A stretch of DNA of 64,000 nucleotides from JBBQVS01 sp038211295 (GCA_038211295.1 JBBQVS010000007.1:26315-90314), one strand, 5' to 3'; positions 51,785 through 60,735 are shown, counted from the stretch's first letter. The notes: generated by a model from the sequence alone, not told the origin. Program-made: numbers and translations.

Positions 51785-52120
51785 ATGGAACCGTTGTCTC
51801 TCATCAATCTTATCATTACGTTTGGCCTCATGATCGGGGGCGTCGCGGCCTATCGGCATGGCTTTTCACGCACCGCCAATGAGGTGCAGGAGCGTGTTAT
51901 CAACGCGCTTCAAAGCGAGATACAATCGTTGCATGATCGCATTGGCGCACTTGAAAAGGAGAACACCCGCCTGAGCTACACGCTGACAACAATGTGCCTC
52001 GCACTCAAACAACGTGGTATTCACGTGACTATCGACGGCGATATTATAAGTATTCAGGACCGTTTTGGCGAAAGCTATACCTATAACACGAGAGTACACG
52101 GAATGCAGGAGGAGCAGTAA
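51785..52120 (+). CDS. Small membrane coiled-coil protein
   Basis: A 111-residue protein: one N-terminal transmembrane helix (LINLIITFGLMIGGVAAY), then a coiled coil (residues 30-75) and a short C-terminal domain. The start follows AAAGGAG. A holin-, spanin- or tether-like role is possible; there is no lysis enzyme next to it, so none is assigned. Confidence 0.6.
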   Translation: MEPLSLINLIITFGLMIGGVAAYRHGFSRTANEVQERVINALQSEIQSLHDRIGALEKENTRLSYTLTTMCLALKQRGIHVTIDGDIISIQDRFGESYTYNTRVHGMQEEQ

Positions 52121-52121
52121 T

Positions 52122-52562
52122 ATGCCAGTAGTGGGTATCGATTGTGAGGTTATTCTGGACGGTACGGGCTACTTTGTGAAGCCTGGAACCTATCTTATGA
52201 AGCAACCGCGCATTCGCCGAACAACAACACGCGCCGATGGCGGCAACTCGTATGTAGACTTGGGGCCTGGCAAAAGACGATGGAGCATGACACTGCTCTG
52301 CAAAAACGACCTGCTTCGGTATGATACTCTCGCGACAGGTCTTACAGGACAGCAATATAGAGATGCTCTACGCACTTCTTACCTCAGCTCCGTGGGAACA
52401 ACGGTCTTTTTTAATGATCCTTTGAACTTGTCAGCTATTGCGGTTCACATCGACGCCTATACAGAACTTGTCGCTAACCTACACATACAACAGGTAGCAC
52501 TTTCGTTGAGTGGAGTTGCAAGTCTATCCTATGAAGTAACACTAGAATTGGTGGAGGCATAA
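52122..52562 (+). CDS. Tail-associated protein, 146 residues
   Basis: Starts at 52122 directly behind the previous stop, with a GGAGGAG site inside the preceding gene. The pattern RIRRTTTRADGGNSYVDLGP ... WSMTLLC recalls small tail or baseplate proteins of phages, but I cannot name the family. It is the last gene of the capsid operon. Confidence 0.55.
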   Translation: MPVVGIDCEVILDGTGYFVKPGTYLMKQPRIRRTTTRADGGNSYVDLGPGKRRWSMTLLCKNDLLRYDTLATGLTGQQYRDALRTSYLSSVGTTVFFNDPLNLSAIAVHIDAYTELVANLHIQQVALSLSGVASLSYEVTLELVEA

Positions 52563-52736
52563 ATAGAATAGATGTATTCAGTAGTACATTCATACCGTTT
52601 GCTTGACGCTCCTTCATAGATAGATTTACATTTATTAGTAAGGGAAAGAGGGTAGGGAAAAGCAGTGCCAGCTCCGTACCCTCATTATTTATAAGGATAG
52701 GGGAATTCCTCAAAAAAACCCTGAAAGTAGGTATAT

Positions 52737-53759
52737 ATGCATGGGCAAAACACGGAAAAGCAACGGATGCAAACAGTACGACAAGTAATTATGCTATTAT
52801 GTGTGTGTATACTCTTTCTCTTGATAGGGGTGGTATTTTTTATTACACCGAGACTTTATGCACAGCAGGTAAAGCCGTCTGATAACGGCTATATGCCTTT
52901 TGATGTTGGCACTGCAACAACAGTACCCATAACCATTCCTACCACGGTACCACCAACGACTATTCCAACAACCGTGCCAACTGTTGTTCCTACTACAGCA
53001 CCACCGCCTCTTCCTACGTCTGTGCCTACAACGCCGCCCGCACCTGTGACACAACCGACGGCTGTGCCGCCCGCGCCAACCCTAACGGTGCCAAATCCTG
53101 TAGGAACAAGCGTTGGTGGAGTACCCCCGGTTCCTCCACCTGGGCCGGGCGACCCTGGACAGCAACCACTGCCTACGCCGTCGCCCACGAAAATAATGCC
53201 CACGCCGACACGCGGAGTCGGGACGCCAGTACCAGTTGCGACTGCTGTTAGCACAGCCGCTACTGCGCTTCCCAAAGCGGCATCGATCAGTACACCCAGT
53301 ACCAACCCGACACTAACAATGATGCAAACGGGTTTGTTTACTGCTGTGGCGATTCTTCTTGGTGGCACAGCACTGGTAGGAATGATGTGGCGGCAAAAAC
53401 GGGTGCGTTTCGCGCGACAGGTGCAACAGCAGCAGTCTCCGCCTCAATTCCCGCAGGTTGTCATGCCCGAAGCATATACGGCACCCGCGCAATCGTTTGC
53501 TCTAGCGAATGGAATGCAGCGCGAGTTTGCCCCCATTCAGAGCAGTCCTGCGCCACTACCCACTTCACCAACACAGCAGAGTATCGAGGAAATTTGGGAG
53601 CATAGCCCCATTTTTCAGGAGGCCCGCCTTAATGGAAGTATGATGCCTCCACCAGAAACGCCTCGTTCTCCCAATGAGACGGCAATGGGGATCGATCCGT
53701 TATTAGAAAAGCTGATACGACAGGCGCAAATGGGCTTATTTGCGCTTCCTGATAAATAG
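52737..53759 (+). CDS. Thr/Pro-rich membrane protein A
   Basis: A 340-residue protein: N-terminal helix (IMLLCVCILFLLIGVVFFI), a very Thr/Pro/Val-rich outer region of about 140 residues (TTVPPTTIPTTVPT-like), a second helix (GLFTAVAILLGGTALVGMMW) and a cytoplasmic C-terminus of about 120 residues. TTGACG-N17-TTACAT at 52604-52632 is a weak promoter candidate. Paralogous in layout to the next gene. Function unknown. Confidence 0.75.
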   Translation: MHGQNTEKQRMQTVRQVIMLLCVCILFLLIGVVFFITPRLYAQQVKPSDNGYMPFDVGTATTVPITIPTTVPPTTIPTTVPTVVPTTAPPPLPTSVPTTPPAPVTQPTAVPPAPTLTVPNPVGTSVGGVPPVPPPGPGDPGQQPLPTPSPTKIMPTPTRGVGTPVPVATAVSTAATALPKAASISTPSTNPTLTMMQTGLFTAVAILLGGTALVGMMWRQKRVRFARQVQQQQSPPQFPQVVMPEAYTAPAQSFALANGMQREFAPIQSSPAPLPTSPTQQSIEEIWEHSPIFQEARLNGSMMPPPETPRSPNETAMGIDPLLEKLIRQAQMGLFALPDK

Positions 53760-53786
53760 GAATATTTGGAAGGGAAGGAAAACAGC

Positions 53787-54575
53787 ATGAATAGGACACG
53801 GAAAAAATCTCAATCGCCCGTCGCAAAGAACACTTCTGTAGGGCCAACAGCGCGACACATCTTCTCTACGTTGCCAGTATGGAAAGCACTGGTGGCATTT
53901 CTGTTGACGATAGTTTCTTTTGTTTGTGTAACAGCAATATCTGAGCCAACAAAAACATCCGCGCGTGTCATGCTTCCAATTACCGTTGTACCAACATTCG
54001 CGAACACGCCCATGGATACGCCGCCCGTGGATACACCTACTGTCGGCCCTACGGTAGAAGTCAGTCCAACGCCTGCCGCGAGTCCCAGTCCTGTTGTAAC
54101 GCCAACAGCAACGCAGGTAAGTGTGGCGACAGCCGCCGCCACGTCTGCGGCAACTACGACTTCTGCTACCGTGCAACCAACCGTTGCCGCGACACAACAA
54201 AACGGTGGTTTGCCAAAACCGGGGGCAACTCAATCGCCAACCAGAACATCGGGTACATCGCAGACCAGTCAGGCTACAAGTGCCGGAGGTAGTAATGACA
54301 ACCATATGTTGGCAAATCAGCGTACTCCGCAAAATAGTGTGTTTACTATACCTCTTGTTATTTTAGGGGCGGTACTTTTTCTTGTCGGACTTGGCTTTCT
54401 TGGTGTGCGGCGAGCACGAGCAGCGCTGCTTCCGCCCCTACCTCGAAAAAAGGCTACTCCGTCCGCACCTGCCCGCTCCTGGCAACGCGTTCGCACGCCA
54501 CCACATGAGGCCCAAACATACAAGCAGCAAGCAGTACCACCCCCCTCACCAGAAGGCAAGAATGATATACGTTAG
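53787..54575 (+). CDS. Thr/Pro-rich membrane protein B
   Basis: About 262 residues from the ATG at 53787 behind AAGGAA. Same plan as its neighbour: one N-terminal helix (ALVAFLLTIVSFVCVTAI), a Thr/Pro/Ala-rich outer stalk, a second helix (FTIPLVILGAVLFLVGLGFLGV) and a basic tail (RRARAALLPPLPRKK). Together they may form a surface structure or a sensor pair. It is convergent with the portal operon. Confidence 0.75.
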   Translation: MNRTRKKSQSPVAKNTSVGPTARHIFSTLPVWKALVAFLLTIVSFVCVTAISEPTKTSARVMLPITVVPTFANTPMDTPPVDTPTVGPTVEVSPTPAASPSPVVTPTATQVSVATAAATSAATTTSATVQPTVAATQQNGGLPKPGATQSPTRTSGTSQTSQATSAGGSNDNHMLANQRTPQNSVFTIPLVILGAVLFLVGLGFLGVRRARAALLPPLPRKKATPSAPARSWQRVRTPPHEAQTYKQQAVPPPSPEGKNDIR

Positions 54576-54594
54576 GTATACATTCTCATACCAG

Positions 54595-54650
54595 TGAGGT
54601 GTATTGGGGCATCGCGGGGGCGAACCGCCGCGATGCCCCAATACACCTCA
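54595..54650. terminator. Perfect 23-bp hairpin between convergent genes
   Basis: Arms 54595-54617 and 54628-54650 are exact complements around a 10-base loop, ending both the Thr/Pro operon (+) and the portal operon (-). Confidence 0.8.
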
Positions 54651-54677
54651 CATCATTATACTCTTGTATTCGCCCCC

Positions 54678-54953
54678 CTATTCGTCGTCCATGTCGCGTA
54701 AGAGCGCGTCTAAGAGAGCCTGTTCGCCTGGAGAGACCATTGCTTGCGCGTGTTGCTGGCGCAGTTGGAGCAGGCGCAGTAACAGCATTAGATGGCGACT
54801 GATAGCTTGCTCGCACTCTCCTGGCTTCATGTCGCTTATATCGTTCGCGTTCATCAGCAGGATGATACGCTCTTCCAGTACAGTTAGCCACTTGTGAGTA
54901 CGTCGCAATACGTCTTGCTGACACTCTTGCTCATTCATAGGGGCATCTAACAT
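54678..54953 (-). CDS. Small helical protein in the portal operon
   Basis: A 91-residue, all-helical-looking protein starting behind GAGGGAA, last in the portal operon. A small terminase or accessory packaging role is conceivable from position and size, but no HTH is clear. I do not assign a function. Confidence 0.6.
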   Translation of the reverse strand: MLDAPMNEQECQQDVLRRTHKWLTVLEERIILLMNANDISDMKPGECEQAISRHLMLLLRLLQLRQQHAQAMVSPGEQALLDALLRDMDDE

Positions 54954-54977
54954 TATTTTTCCCTCTCTTCATACAGG

Positions 54978-55355
54978 CTAGCGGAGACGACGTAGTTGAA
55001 CACGTAGATGTGTGCCTGTGGGAAGTATTCCCCCAGGCAATGCTTCGATGATTTCGTATTTAGGGGCGGTAGCAATACTCCCAATGTTGGGAGTATCCGC
55101 GATGTAAACAGCACCAACGAGATTTGTGGTGAGCGGGGCGATCAGTAGAGTATCCGCACGTTGTGGCGCGGCTTGTCCATTCTCATCGTATATCTGCGGG
55201 TTCACATTATGGAGCGGGCGCATGATCGCCTGTACTGTGGTGTAGCTATAACTTCCACTTGCTAGCGAGACAATGACGAGAGTACGTTGACGACCCGCGA
55301 AGCTTCGGGTGAGCACCTGAATTAGATGTTGTGCCTTACGTGTATCCAGTGGCAT
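54978..55355 (-). CDS. Small protein following portal, connector-like
   Basis: 125 residues from the ATG at 55355, which lies two bases downstream of the portal stop; the longer frame to 55397 overlaps portal. A beta-rich middle (RTLVIVSLASGSYSYTTVQA, ADTLLIAPL) and a basic end (HLRVQLRRLR). Head-closure or head-tail joining proteins often follow portal in this size range; this is inference. Confidence 0.6.
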   Translation of the reverse strand: MPLDTRKAQHLIQVLTRSFAGRQRTLVIVSLASGSYSYTTVQAIMRPLHNVNPQIYDENGQAAPQRADTLLIAPLTTNLVGAVYIADTPNIGSIATAPKYEIIEALPGGILPTGTHLRVQLRRLR

Positions 55356-55356
55356 A

Positions 55357-56760
55357 TCACACCTTGCCTTCTCTGCGGATACGCTCCTGCTCTTCATGAA
55401 TGTCTACCTCTTCGCCCGCGCACTGAAAAAGCAGACGCATCGCGGTTTCGTCGCTTACCCAGCCCTGCGCTTTGGCGGTTGTCAGGGCAGTAACCAACAA
55501 CTGTGTCGCACTGGCGAGCGTCTGATGGTCGTCAACATCGATTTCTGGGAAGAGAAGCTCATAACGGGTATCGAGGTCGGGTGCAAGCACCTTTGCTTTA
55601 CAAGCTTCGAGCAGGACACGATCAAGGATGGTCTTGAGCATCGCACGCAAAATGTGCTGACGGCGTTGAAACTTCAAAAATGTTGGCAGGCCCATCTCCG
55701 CAGCCGTCGCGCGGTTGCCGTTCGCGCCATCGCTCAAAAAGTGTTCGGGCAGTTGTGCGCCAACGGCAAGCATCAGTTTGAGAGCGCGACCATCTTCGGA
55801 GGCATCGCTCGCATTGATTTCTGGTCTCACAGCAGACCACTGCTCCGCCTCGTTGTGAATAATCACGCTCCCTGGCTCAGGCGGGTAGGCGTATTCCATC
55901 TTCTTGCGATCAATCGCTTTCTTGTCCGCTCCCTGGAGCCGTACATCCCAGAGAAACGCGCCCTTGTACTTGTTGATTCGCACTCGATCTGTGAGCCAGT
56001 CTTTATAGCGACGCAGCCACGGCAACAGGGTCGCGAGGTCGCTTTTGCCGCGCTTCGCATTCGAGACCTTGTTAATACAAAACTGTACCACTTCACTGCC
56101 AGCTTGAAACCACTCTCCCTCAAACTCCGCGTGGTCACGTATCGCAGTGGGCGGTGGGTCGATTGGAGAGGTCGCGCTTGCGCCTATGACACGACGATGG
56201 AAACGCAGAACCGTTTCGATATCATCGGGATCGGTCTCTATTTCGTCGATAGTTGACGGGTCAATCTGGCGAATCTTGACGCGCCCGTTGATACGATTGA
56301 CATAGAAACGCACAAATTGCTCGCCATACAGCGAAAGCTCTGTACACAGCGCATACACGCGCGTGTCCATGTGGTTATCCGCGTCCTTCCAGAAGTCAGT
56401 CAAGACACGCTGAACACTGGAGTCGCTTGCGGCAACAGTCACGCCCTTGCCCAGCACAAAGCTCGTCGTAATCTCGATAATCGCGAACGCGAGCGGATTA
56501 GCGTTGTACGCTTCATAGCACGCATTGTGCAGTTCCAGGTACGTTGAAGGAATGACATCTTTTTGAAAGAAGTTGTCTGAGAGACGCCGCCAGTAATAAT
56601 CTTCTTCACCACCTGTCGCCAGACTGCTCCAATACTGATCTTCCTGCGTCGGACTCGCAGAAAAAGCGGTTGGATCAACCTGCTCCTGTACACGTTGCTG
56701 AGATGGAAGGTGAGACGGCGATGGTGAAAACCAGCGAAGAAACGAGGGAAGTGGGGACAT
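55357..56760 (-). CDS. Phage-like portal protein
   Basis: A 467-residue protein. The portal pattern is clear: an early helix set (CYEAYNANPLAFAIIEITTSFVLGKG), LSLYGEQFVRFYVN, the RQIDPSTIDEIETDPDD loop, and a C-terminal helical region. The portal forms the ring through which the terminase pumps DNA. The start follows a GGAGCAATTC region and the promoter at 56844-56872. No terminase or capsid gene is adjacent on this strand. Full length, with no disruption. Confidence 0.88.
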   Translation of the reverse strand: MSPLPSFLRWFSPSPSHLPSQQRVQEQVDPTAFSASPTQEDQYWSSLATGGEEDYYWRRLSDNFFQKDVIPSTYLELHNACYEAYNANPLAFAIIEITTSFVLGKGVTVAASDSSVQRVLTDFWKDADNHMDTRVYALCTELSLYGEQFVRFYVNRINGRVKIRQIDPSTIDEIETDPDDIETVLRFHRRVIGASATSPIDPPPTAIRDHAEFEGEWFQAGSEVVQFCINKVSNAKRGKSDLATLLPWLRRYKDWLTDRVRINKYKGAFLWDVRLQGADKKAIDRKKMEYAYPPEPGSVIIHNEAEQWSAVRPEINASDASEDGRALKLMLAVGAQLPEHFLSDGANGNRATAAEMGLPTFLKFQRRQHILRAMLKTILDRVLLEACKAKVLAPDLDTRYELLFPEIDVDDHQTLASATQLLVTALTTAKAQGWVSDETAMRLLFQCAGEEVDIHEEQERIRREGKV

Positions 56761-56810
56761 GATGAATTGCTCCTGTTGTACGGGGAAGTGGAGGGGAACA
56801 TGGTAGAGGA

Positions 56811-56837
56811 TGTAGCCATGTGAAACGTGTGGCTACA
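56811..56837. promoter_or_regulatory. Hairpin at the 5' end of the portal transcript
   Basis: An 8-bp stem (TGTAGCCA 56811-56818 with its complement 56830-56837) starts where the portal promoter should begin transcription. It may stabilise the transcript, or end the upstream kinase transcript. Confidence 0.5.
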
Positions 56838-56843
56838 CCCTCT

Positions 56844-56872
56844 AGTATACGCAAAAGCAAGCAAGCTGTCAA
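56844..56872 (-). promoter_or_regulatory. Consensus promoter of the portal operon
   Basis: Read on the minus strand: TTGACA (56867-56872), 17-base spacer, TATACT (56844-56849). The -35 is perfect and the -10 has one mismatch to consensus. Confidence 0.7.
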
Positions 56873-56899
56873 GCGACAATCGGAACAAATTTGTGCGTA

Positions 56900-57925
56900 T
56901 TATAGGTCAACAAGTGCTTCCAACGCTTCGACAAATGCGAACGCAGTCTGATAACGTCGAGTTGGCTCGATTTCTAGCGCACATAGGACAACCTGCTCAA
57001 CGAGCGGGGAGAGCGTTTCATTGAGGAAACGTGGGGGAATTAGCTCTAGCCCCATTTCCTGCTGTTCCAGCATGGCACTCCCTCCACGCGTTCTTCTCAT
57101 GGTGGCAACGCTAGCACGCGCCTCAAGAGCGGCATACCGCCTCCGTAGTGCTGAAACTGGGGCAAAGTGCGTCAACAGTAAATAGAGCAGCGCACCCAGC
57201 GAGTACACGTCCGAGCGTTCATCCGCTCTACCATCGAGCAGTTCGGGCGCGGAAAATACTGTATCAACACATTCTTCGGCTATAGGAAATATTTGCGCGT
57301 GAAGCAGGCGACAATTGCCCGTCTGCACCTGCCAGTAGGTACTGGAGGGAGGCCACGATGGAAGTAAAAGTGGCGACCATGCTGTGTCGTCCTGTCCGTC
57401 AACGAGTATCGTATGTGGAGTGAGATTTCCCAGAACAGTCCCTTGACGATGAAGACGTGCCACCATGCGGCATAGTTGTATCGCCCACGCTAACGCCGTC
57501 TCTTCGCGTATCCATTCAGGCCAAGCGACAGACGAAAGAAGAAGTGCATCGAGCGTTGTTGCGTGTTCATACTGCGCTACTCTAGCATCAGTCAGTTGCG
57601 TCACAAGATAGTGCCGCTCGCCCTCTATCCACACGCGATCCCCGGTGGTGGGCAAGAGCGACGAGCCGAATACGCTGGGTGAGATAAATTCTTCAAACGC
57701 CGCAGCTTCAACCTGGGCGCGAGTCTGCACTGGAAGCCCTGTCAATACAAGCTCACGTACCGCAACGAGCGGCTCGTAAGCAAGTTCAGTTGCAAGCACC
57801 CCAGAAGTGCCTGTTTCCGACGGCTCTTTCATTATACGCCGCCCAAGATACAGATTCAGGCGGGGGCGTTGCGCCAGACAACGCACGATACGATAACGGC
57901 CTTCGAGAATAATGGTTTCCTTCAT
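56900..57925 (-). CDS. Degenerate Ser/Thr kinase (pseudokinase)
   Basis: A 341-residue protein from the ATG at 57925 six bases behind GAGGTG. It has the overall kinase layout and a strong SAPELLDGRADERSDVYSLG region, but the catalytic loop reads LGNLTPHTILVD (no HRD Asp) and the DFG is missing; the Gly loop is also poor. It therefore probably binds a partner or nucleotide without phosphorylating. It lies 30 bases upstream of the portal promoter on the same strand. Confidence 0.82.
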   Translation of the reverse strand: MKETIILEGRYRIVRCLAQRPRLNLYLGRRIMKEPSETGTSGVLATELAYEPLVAVRELVLTGLPVQTRAQVEAAAFEEFISPSVFGSSLLPTTGDRVWIEGERHYLVTQLTDARVAQYEHATTLDALLLSSVAWPEWIREETALAWAIQLCRMVARLHRQGTVLGNLTPHTILVDGQDDTAWSPLLLPSWPPSSTYWQVQTGNCRLLHAQIFPIAEECVDTVFSAPELLDGRADERSDVYSLGALLYLLLTHFAPVSALRRRYAALEARASVATMRRTRGGSAMLEQQEMGLELIPPRFLNETLSPLVEQVVLCALEIEPTRRYQTAFAFVEALEALVDL

Positions 57926-58026
57926 CCTAAACACCTCTTCCTCTACAACATATCCTCTCTTTGCATAACGAAAACCACTCGCTTACTTAACATGCTTGGG
58001 GTTATAGCACCAATCTTTTCATCTAT

Positions 58027-58055
58027 TTGACATTTCATAAAAAATACCGTAGGAT
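58027..58055 (+). promoter_or_regulatory. Promoter of the DUF3311-symporter operon
   Basis: TTGACA (58027-58032), 17-base spacer, TAGGAT (58050-58055), about 100 bases upstream of the first gene. Confidence 0.55.
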
Positions 58056-58153
58056 TATGCTACGTTATCGACGTACCACACCTGTTGTCCTTTTGCTACT
58101 GGTCTTGTATCGTCCGTTCGTAGTTGAACGGTCTGACAAAGGGAGCACACTTT

Positions 58154-58366
58154 ATGGTTAGCCGTCCTTCTCGGTCTGCGATACGAAAGAACCGCAGAGC
58201 CTTTCTTCTCCTGCTGGTTATCCCCTTCATCGTCCTACTTTGGCCTCCGTTTTATAATTTCACGGACCCAAAACTCTTTGGTATTCCCTTCTTTTACTGG
58301 TTTCAACTGTCATGGGTCATCATTACCGCGATTATCACGGCAGTGGTCTACTTCGTGAGAGCATAA
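58154..58366 (+). CDS. DUF3311 small membrane protein
   Basis: 70 residues with two helices (RAFLLLLVIPFIVLLWPPFYN, YWFQLSWVIITAIITAVVYF) and the family pattern LFGIPFFYW. The ATG at 58154 follows AAGGGAG. In this family the gene regularly precedes a sodium:solute symporter and is thought to be its small partner; that is the case here. Confidence 0.88.
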   Translation: MVSRPSRSAIRKNRRAFLLLLVIPFIVLLWPPFYNFTDPKLFGIPFFYWFQLSWVIITAIITAVVYFVRA

Positions 58367-58465
58367 GTAGCCTACATTAAACTGTTCGTACTCTCACCAT
58401 GCATTGTTGCATGAAAGCATTCTCGTGCGTTGACAGACCACAGAACGAGTAAGGAGTATTTAACA

Positions 58466-60061
58466 ATGGTTCATTGGGATGCAATCGCCATCTTTATCTT
58501 TTTTTTCCTGCTTGTTACCATTCTTGGGTTTATCGCCGCTCGCTGGCGGCAGGGGGACTTGAACCAGATCAGCGAATGGGGACTCGCGGGCAGACGCTTC
58601 GGCACCGTCATCACCTGGTTTCTGCTGGGCGGCGACCTCTACACGGCGTATACGTTTATCGCCGTTCCTGGCGCGATGTTCGCGGCGGGTGCGCTAACGG
58701 GCTGGTATGCCGTTCCGTATACCGTTCTCGTTTATCCGTTTATTTACCTGCTGATGCCAAAGTTCTGGTCAGTCTGTAAGCAACGCGGCTATATAACCGC
58801 CGCCGACTTTGTGAAAGATCGTTTCGGAAGCGCACCACTCGCGCTCGCGGTAGCCTTTACGGGCATTCTCGCGACGTTGCCATATATCGCGCTGCAAATG
58901 TTTGGTATTCAGGTTTCACTCGCGGCACTCGGCATTCCGCTCAGTACCTCGGTGCTTGGCATCAATGTCGATTTTCCACTCATTATTGCCTTCCTTATCC
59001 TTGCGGCCTACACATACACAAGCGGGCTACGCGCTCCTGCAATGATTGCCCTGGTCAAAGATGTGATGATCTTCATCGTACTCTTCGCCACGATCATTTA
59101 CATTCCCTTGAAACTTGGCGGCTTCGGGCCAATTTTTGACGCGGTACACCTCAAGGCTGTAGCAAGCCATCAGGTCGCGGTAACAAAGGGTACGGCGCAG
59201 ACGTTTTACGACATCCTCTCGCCAAAACAATTTGTCGCCTATTCGACGCTCGCGCTCGGTTCAACTCTCGCTCTGTTCCTGTACCCTCACTCACTAACGG
59301 GTATTCTCAGTAGCAGCAGCCAGCGCGTCATTAAGCGCAACATGGCCCTCCTGCCAATCTACTCACTTATGTTGGGTCTGCTGGCACTGCTTGGGTACAT
59401 GGCGATTGCGGCGAAGGTAAAACCCGCATCCTCTAATCTCGCGGTTCCCGCCTTGCTCAGTTATGCGTTCCCCTCGTGGTTCGTAGGCTTCGCCTTTGCC
59501 GCAATCGCGATTGGTGCGCTTGTCCCGGCGGCGGTTATGTCCATCGCGGCGGCAAACCTGTTCACGCGCAACATTTATAAAGAGTACATCAAAAAAGATG
59601 CCACCGACACGCAGGAGTCGCAGGTTGCTAAAATCACCTCATTCCTCGTCAAATTCGGGGCGTTGCTCTTTATCGCGTACCTGCCAACAGCCCAGATTAT
59701 TACCTTCCAGCAACTGGGTGGCATGTGGATACTTCAGACGCTCATTCCCGTATACATTGGCCTCTATTCCAACTGGTTCAATCGCTGGGCATTGCTCATC
59801 GGCTGGCTTACTGGCATGGTTGTGGGAACAGGCATGTTTATCGCAACGGGCCTCAAGTCAACTCTGTACCCTATCTTCGGCGTTACTATGTATGTGGGTA
59901 TCTCGGCCCTCGTCTTGAACTTGATTGTGTCGGCTGCACTGACACCAATCTTTGAAGCTGTCGGTGCTCGACGCGGACGTGATATCACGCTTGCATCGGA
60001 CTACGACGATGAGGAAGCTCCCGTTGAACCCGCCGAGGTTGGACGTGAAGCGTTAGGCTAA
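58466..60061 (+). CDS. Sodium:solute symporter (MctP-like)
   Basis: A 531-residue transporter of the SSS family with about 13 helices. Early motifs: WGLAGRRFGTVITWFLLGGDLYTAYTF and AADFVKDRFGS; later PHSLTGILSSSSQR and LVPAAVMSIAAANLFTRNI. The ATG at 58466 is spaced correctly from AAGGAG; the TTG at 58430 is not used. Members coupled to DUF3311 often take up monocarboxylates such as lactate or pyruvate, but the substrate here is inferred only. Confidence 0.9.
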   Translation: MVHWDAIAIFIFFFLLVTILGFIAARWRQGDLNQISEWGLAGRRFGTVITWFLLGGDLYTAYTFIAVPGAMFAAGALTGWYAVPYTVLVYPFIYLLMPKFWSVCKQRGYITAADFVKDRFGSAPLALAVAFTGILATLPYIALQMFGIQVSLAALGIPLSTSVLGINVDFPLIIAFLILAAYTYTSGLRAPAMIALVKDVMIFIVLFATIIYIPLKLGGFGPIFDAVHLKAVASHQVAVTKGTAQTFYDILSPKQFVAYSTLALGSTLALFLYPHSLTGILSSSSQRVIKRNMALLPIYSLMLGLLALLGYMAIAAKVKPASSNLAVPALLSYAFPSWFVGFAFAAIAIGALVPAAVMSIAAANLFTRNIYKEYIKKDATDTQESQVAKITSFLVKFGALLFIAYLPTAQIITFQQLGGMWILQTLIPVYIGLYSNWFNRWALLIGWLTGMVVGTGMFIATGLKSTLYPIFGVTMYVGISALVLNLIVSAALTPIFEAVGARRGRDITLASDYDDEEAPVEPAEVGREALG

Positions 60062-60078
60062 TCGAAGATACATAGTAC

Positions 60079-60123
60079 AAGGGAAACAACAGCAGACGAG
60101 CCTCGTCTGCTGTTGTTTCCCTT
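60079..60123 (+). terminator. Strong terminator of the symporter operon
   Basis: A perfect 22-bp inverted repeat (60079-60100 with 60102-60123) followed by TTGCC; the tip of the stem must open because the loop is one base. Confidence 0.75.
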
Positions 60124-60179
60124 GCCTGCTCGTGTTACGATAACAGGAGGATAGAGGATACAAGAAAGTATAATTTGAC

Positions 60180-60686
60180 ATGAACGATGATGAATTTCTT
60201 GATGAAACGTCTGAAACAGGGAGCGACGAACTTCTCTCTGCGGACAATCTGCGCCTACCAGAAAGCGCGAACACCCTGGTACGGTTACACGCTGTACGCG
60301 CGTGGCTCACACGTCGGCAGGTAGAAACGAGTATGGAAATTGGAGAGGCCGCGTTGACGCTACAGGCAGCATTTCAAGAGCCGCCGCAAGAAACACGGCT
60401 ACAGCGTCGTGAACGTCAGCATCAGTTGAGTGATGTCCAGCATGTGCAACAAGCACTGGAAGAGGCGCAACAACGACTTAGCACCTATGAGGAAGCACAG
60501 GACTTGCTCGAAGAGTGTGTCGCACACACAACAAGCGGCGAGCGTGTGCTTGTGGAATACTACCTGATAATGGAAGACCTGATGCAAAGTAGTATTGAGG
60601 CGCAGGAACCAGTCCCACAACGGCTCGCAGCACTCGCGGATGTGCAGCATCGTATAGAGCATGTAGGTGCTCCAAACGAAGAGTAA
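60180..60686 (+). CDS. Hypothetical coiled-coil protein
   Basis: A 168-residue, Glu/Gln-rich helical protein with coiled-coil heptads (residues 70-110). No family recognised. A TATAAT (60169-60174) ends five bases before the ATG, so the transcript may be leaderless; the purine-rich AGGAGG is too far (about 30 bases) to serve. Confidence 0.6.
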   Translation: MNDDEFLDETSETGSDELLSADNLRLPESANTLVRLHAVRAWLTRRQVETSMEIGEAALTLQAAFQEPPQETRLQRRERQHQLSDVQHVQQALEEAQQRLSTYEEAQDLLEECVAHTTSGERVLVEYYLIMEDLMQSSIEAQEPVPQRLAALADVQHRIEHVGAPNEE

Positions 60687-60735
60687 CGACGCAGGAGACG
60701 AAGTAGCATCTGAAGACATCCTTCGCCTCTTATTT

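Noticed and set aside
51785..52120. Holin
   Set aside because: One helix plus coiled coil is compatible, but no endolysin or spanin is near and the C-terminal domain is atypical.
31625..57925. A complete, functional prophage
   Set aside because: No integrase, repressor/antirepressor pair, replication genes, tape measure, endolysin or direct-repeat attachment sites could be seen, and the structural genes are on both strands with unrelated genes between them.
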